NCBI GenBank assembly: GCA_930367205.1
Contig: OV884012.1
Span: 36,905,520 to 36,969,519, forward strand
Direction of reading: 5' to 3'
DNA: 64,000 nucleotides
Source: Acanthosoma haemorrhoidale
Taxonomy: Eukaryota > Arthropoda > Insecta > Hemiptera > Acanthosomatidae
Shown here: positions 60,980-64,000 of the stretch, in pieces
How positions within the stretch are numbered: position 1 is the first letter of the stretch
Layout: the number at the start of each line of letters is the position of its first letter
Notes under the pieces: model-generated
The model's database searches: none
What the model was told of the DNA's origin: nothing
What the model saw: only the letters and a program-made list of their open reading frames with translations
Made by a program: the position numbers and the translations under genes

Positions 60980-63952
60980 TACATCGTTGACCTATCAACA
61001 ATACCATAAAGCCCTTAAGCTCGCAGTGGCTCCTTGAGTAATTAAACAAAAAATGTTATTCAGAGATAAGAACTGGCCATGACCGCTTGAGCGAAGTGAA
61101 TCAGTTTGGGTCCCAAGCAAGGCTCTAATACAATTCGCTAATAAGTATTGGCCACAGGCGGAGTTTGCTCGAACAAATTATTAAGAGCCTCAAAGAGCTA
61201 GCAGAAACTCGATTAATAACCTCGCAGAAACTCAGGGGCTTTTAAGAAAGTTCTAACTTTACTCTTGTCGATTTCGGAATAGTGCTCAAATATCGATAGT
61301 ATTATTAATAATATATTCTCTGATTTAATGCTCATACTCACTTGTGTGTATCGTGAATTCACAGTCGTTCCAATCAAAACTGTTGTTTCAGACAATTAAA
61401 GGTGGTAAACAAATTACTATTTACAAATATTTTACTTTTAATAGGACTACAGATATTTTATGAATTTGGGTGGTCACCTGTGGGTCTTAGAACTATAATC
61501 TCCTGCGGAAACCATAAATATATGCGTATTTCCTACTTTTAATTTCACGTATAAGCGAATCCTTTAAAATTAAAACAGTATTATTTACTCGCTTATACTT
61601 ATTACTTATTTTAAAAAAAGTAGCGGGCTATCGCTTGGTATTGGCAATCTGATTTCCCACGTCGCACCACTGATTTTTAAATTCATAAAAGTATTTATCT
61701 TGCTAACGATTCTTTCTTGAAGGTACTTAATATGAGGGGTGATACCCCATTACATCAACGTACGTGATCACGTTGCTCAGCTCAATCCTCTTTTCTGCAA
61801 TGTTTAAGCTGATTCGTTTATCCCTACTAGTCGCTACGCATCCTGACCCTCAGATTTATATATATATGACTTGCATTCTAAGTTATTTAGTATATATATC
61901 TATATTCTAGATAAATTTCTTTATATAGATATTTATTATATCTATCTATACATTTATACCTACTGGTGTGCGTGCTGTGAATGGAAGTAGGATCAATAAA
62001 TACTAGGATAATATAGTTTTAATGTATTTGTAAGTAGACAATTACAATAAAATTGTCATATATTACATTAAATTAGTAAAATTTAATTATATAAATAATT
62101 ATCTGTTATTTAAGTCAATCTTTGAGTTAAATTATTTTATTGGTTTCTATAAATAAATGAAGTTATATAATCTAACTGGACATCACTGTGAAAATAATAA
62201 GATATTTATATTTGCTTTTCATGTCTTTATTATTACCATGAGCACATTTGCAAATGATAAGTAAGCATATAGGATATCTGAGTATGTTAATAAGTATTAT
62301 TTATTCCAAAAGGTTGAGTTTGTGTGAATCTAATGAATAATTGTTGGTTTCTGTACGTTAGGAAACTTTTCTGTTGCTTTTATGATAAAATACAATTGTT
62401 AAATGACCCAGCTGACGAAAATGAACAGCTCAATAATTTCAACTATTTGGTATATGTTATATATCAGAATAAAATTTGTATTTTACCTCTAATGAAAATG
62501 AAATATGCACGAAAACATAGTCAAGTTTCTAAAATAACAGATGAAATCCTTAATGTTTAATTGCGGAATACTATTTCTCTTATTATATATAATGTACTTA
62601 TTGGAATGCACGAACATCAAATAGCAGAGATTAATTAAAAATTAAATGAGGACGCCTTGCGTTCCCTGCAGGCGTTTAATTATTGTTTTCGATTCAAAGA
62701 GTTACAATAAATAAGATGAAATAATAATAACATAAATTAAATCGTAGAACTCCACTTTCTCATGTATTACTACACGTTTAATTTCAAATCGGGAGTACAT
62801 TACAGTTCACTTGTAGTAGGGCTTACTATTTTAAATATATACAATAAATCTTTTTAGCCCCCCCCCCCCTACTTATATGCTGAAAATATTTTACCATTTT
62901 TATTATTTCTGTTTATTCGAATCCCAGATGAATTCGTCGCTTTTGTCTACAGGTACTTGGACAGTGTTCAGTTATTTCTCTACGACTCCTCTCATCGGTG
63001 TGATATTTCATGAAGTCCAGATATTGTGGAGCTTGGGATACCTTAGAAATGCTATTAAGAGCAAAGGGTACATCGTCAGTAAGATACCTGGATAATTGCT
63101 GCCATCAGCAAATTAATAGTGCTCATTTTGGACTGGTATAATGCTGTAGTGAATGTGACTGGTGAACTCAAGAAATCGTTTTCTCCTTCGCGGGTAAACC
63201 CTAAAACATCACAAAAGTTTGCTCGATGAAATTTGTTACAATGTCACACTCCAACCATTTTTTTTTTCTCATAAATTGATATATTAATAATATTTCAGAG
63301 CACAAACGCTGGAATGCGCTGCAGATTTATTGCAAGTGGCGCAACTAACAAATAATCAGTAATTTAAACTCATTTATATTTAACAATATAATAAAATATC
63401 ATTAGTAGATTATTTTGTCAAAATCTATAAACCAAATACAAAAAACAACCCAAATTAATTATGCGAAATTGAGCCAAGGTATCACAGTCAATGTTACAAG
63501 TTCAAAGTAAAATCAAAAGTTCATTACTTTCAAATTAAAATTATACCAATATTGATATCACAATTTAATGATTAATTCTACTTTACGGGCTCAACAAAAG
63601 TAAAAGTAAATTCATATCTTAATGTTAAAATATACATTATTATACATTTAAATAATAATAATAAATACATTATTTACTCATGAGTTACACTCTTATAACA
63701 GTGTTGTAACTTCACTGTTTTCAAACAATTACTGGATCTATCTGCAGATAAGGGTGGGGGTCATCCCCTGTTCATGGACGATTTTAATATTTCCCCTTTT
63801 GTTTATATTATTCAAGCTGAAAGAGTCTAATATAGTTGATGGTAAATTGCGGCATCAGAAAAAAAATTTTCTACTTTTAAACTTTTGATTTCGGTGAGAG
63901 GTGTGGCATCACCTGATTTATCTTTTAAGGAAACGACGACAAAGAAACCATA
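60980..63952. other. AT-rich stretch, no gene recognised
   Basis: Nearly 3 kb of very AT-rich sequence with a C run near 62862. Frames at 62324-62560 and 62877-63095 have no recognisable domain. Confidence 0.45.
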
Positions 63953-64000
63953 ATGGAGAACCAGGAAAGTGATGTTAAAGGCAATGATCACGACTTTCAA
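63953..64000 (+). CDS. possible gene start cut by the window edge
   Basis: An ATG in good context (A at -3, G at +4) opens 16 codons, MENQESDVKGNDHDFQ, still open at the last base. Nothing more can be said from 48 bases; it could be the N-terminus of a gene or of another transposase, or chance. Confidence 0.2.
   Translation, partial: MENQESDVKGNDHDFQ

Overview
This window is AT-rich nuclear DNA from an animal, most likely an arthropod. The grounds are spliced genes with GT/AG introns, a TATA box paired with a TCAG-type initiator, and a transposon set (Ty3/Gypsy, Jockey-like LINE, piggyBac, Tc1/mariner) typical of insect genomes. The species cannot be fixed from the sequence. Only a small part of the 64 kb is host coding sequence.

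Host genes. (1) Five exons (4766-7966, minus strand) encode 247 residues of translation initiation factor eIF3 subunit f; the last, roughly 25-codon exon was not found. About 250 bp upstream, on the opposite strand, lies a short ATG exon with a clean splice donor (8220-8269), so the gap looks like a shared divergent promoter. (2) A small secreted prepropeptide gene (48199-51170, minus strand) has a TATA box, an initiator, a 28-nt leader exon, an intron of about 2.6 kb and one coding exon of 118 codons with a signal peptide and a furin-type site; I do not recognise its family. (3) Weak candidates are a terminal exon at 1277-1370 and an ATG running off the right edge at 63953.

Mobile DNA, left to right: an internally deleted piggyBac-like element with TTAA target duplication (1648-2582); a 96-bp direct repeat (9063, 9569); an LTR-related fragment (9870-10235); a Tc1-like relic (10985-12205); an LTR with GCCCG target duplication (16477-17421); a decayed Ty3/Gypsy copy with 5' LTR and a tRNA-Phe primer-binding site (21768-25955); a 292-bp foldback MITE (26542-26833); a piggyBac C-terminal relic abutted by a Jockey-like LINE tail (29330-29990); a long CT microsatellite (31530-31698); a second, 5'-truncated Gypsy copy with its 3' LTR (33480-37057); a LINE ORF2 C-terminal fragment (41031-41440); reversed LTR remnants (33265-33460, 42357-43440); a decayed LINE ORF2 with reverse transcriptase and RNase H (52584-54867); a second LTR with ATTAC duplication (55513-56376); a LINE 3' end with a 9-bp target duplication (57911-58317); and an internally deleted mariner of DD41D type (60095-60977).

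No complete autonomous transposon is present, so any mobilisation would need proteins supplied in trans. The remaining long stretches are AT-rich sequence in which I see no supported gene. Several open frames there start at TTG rather than ATG and were not accepted.
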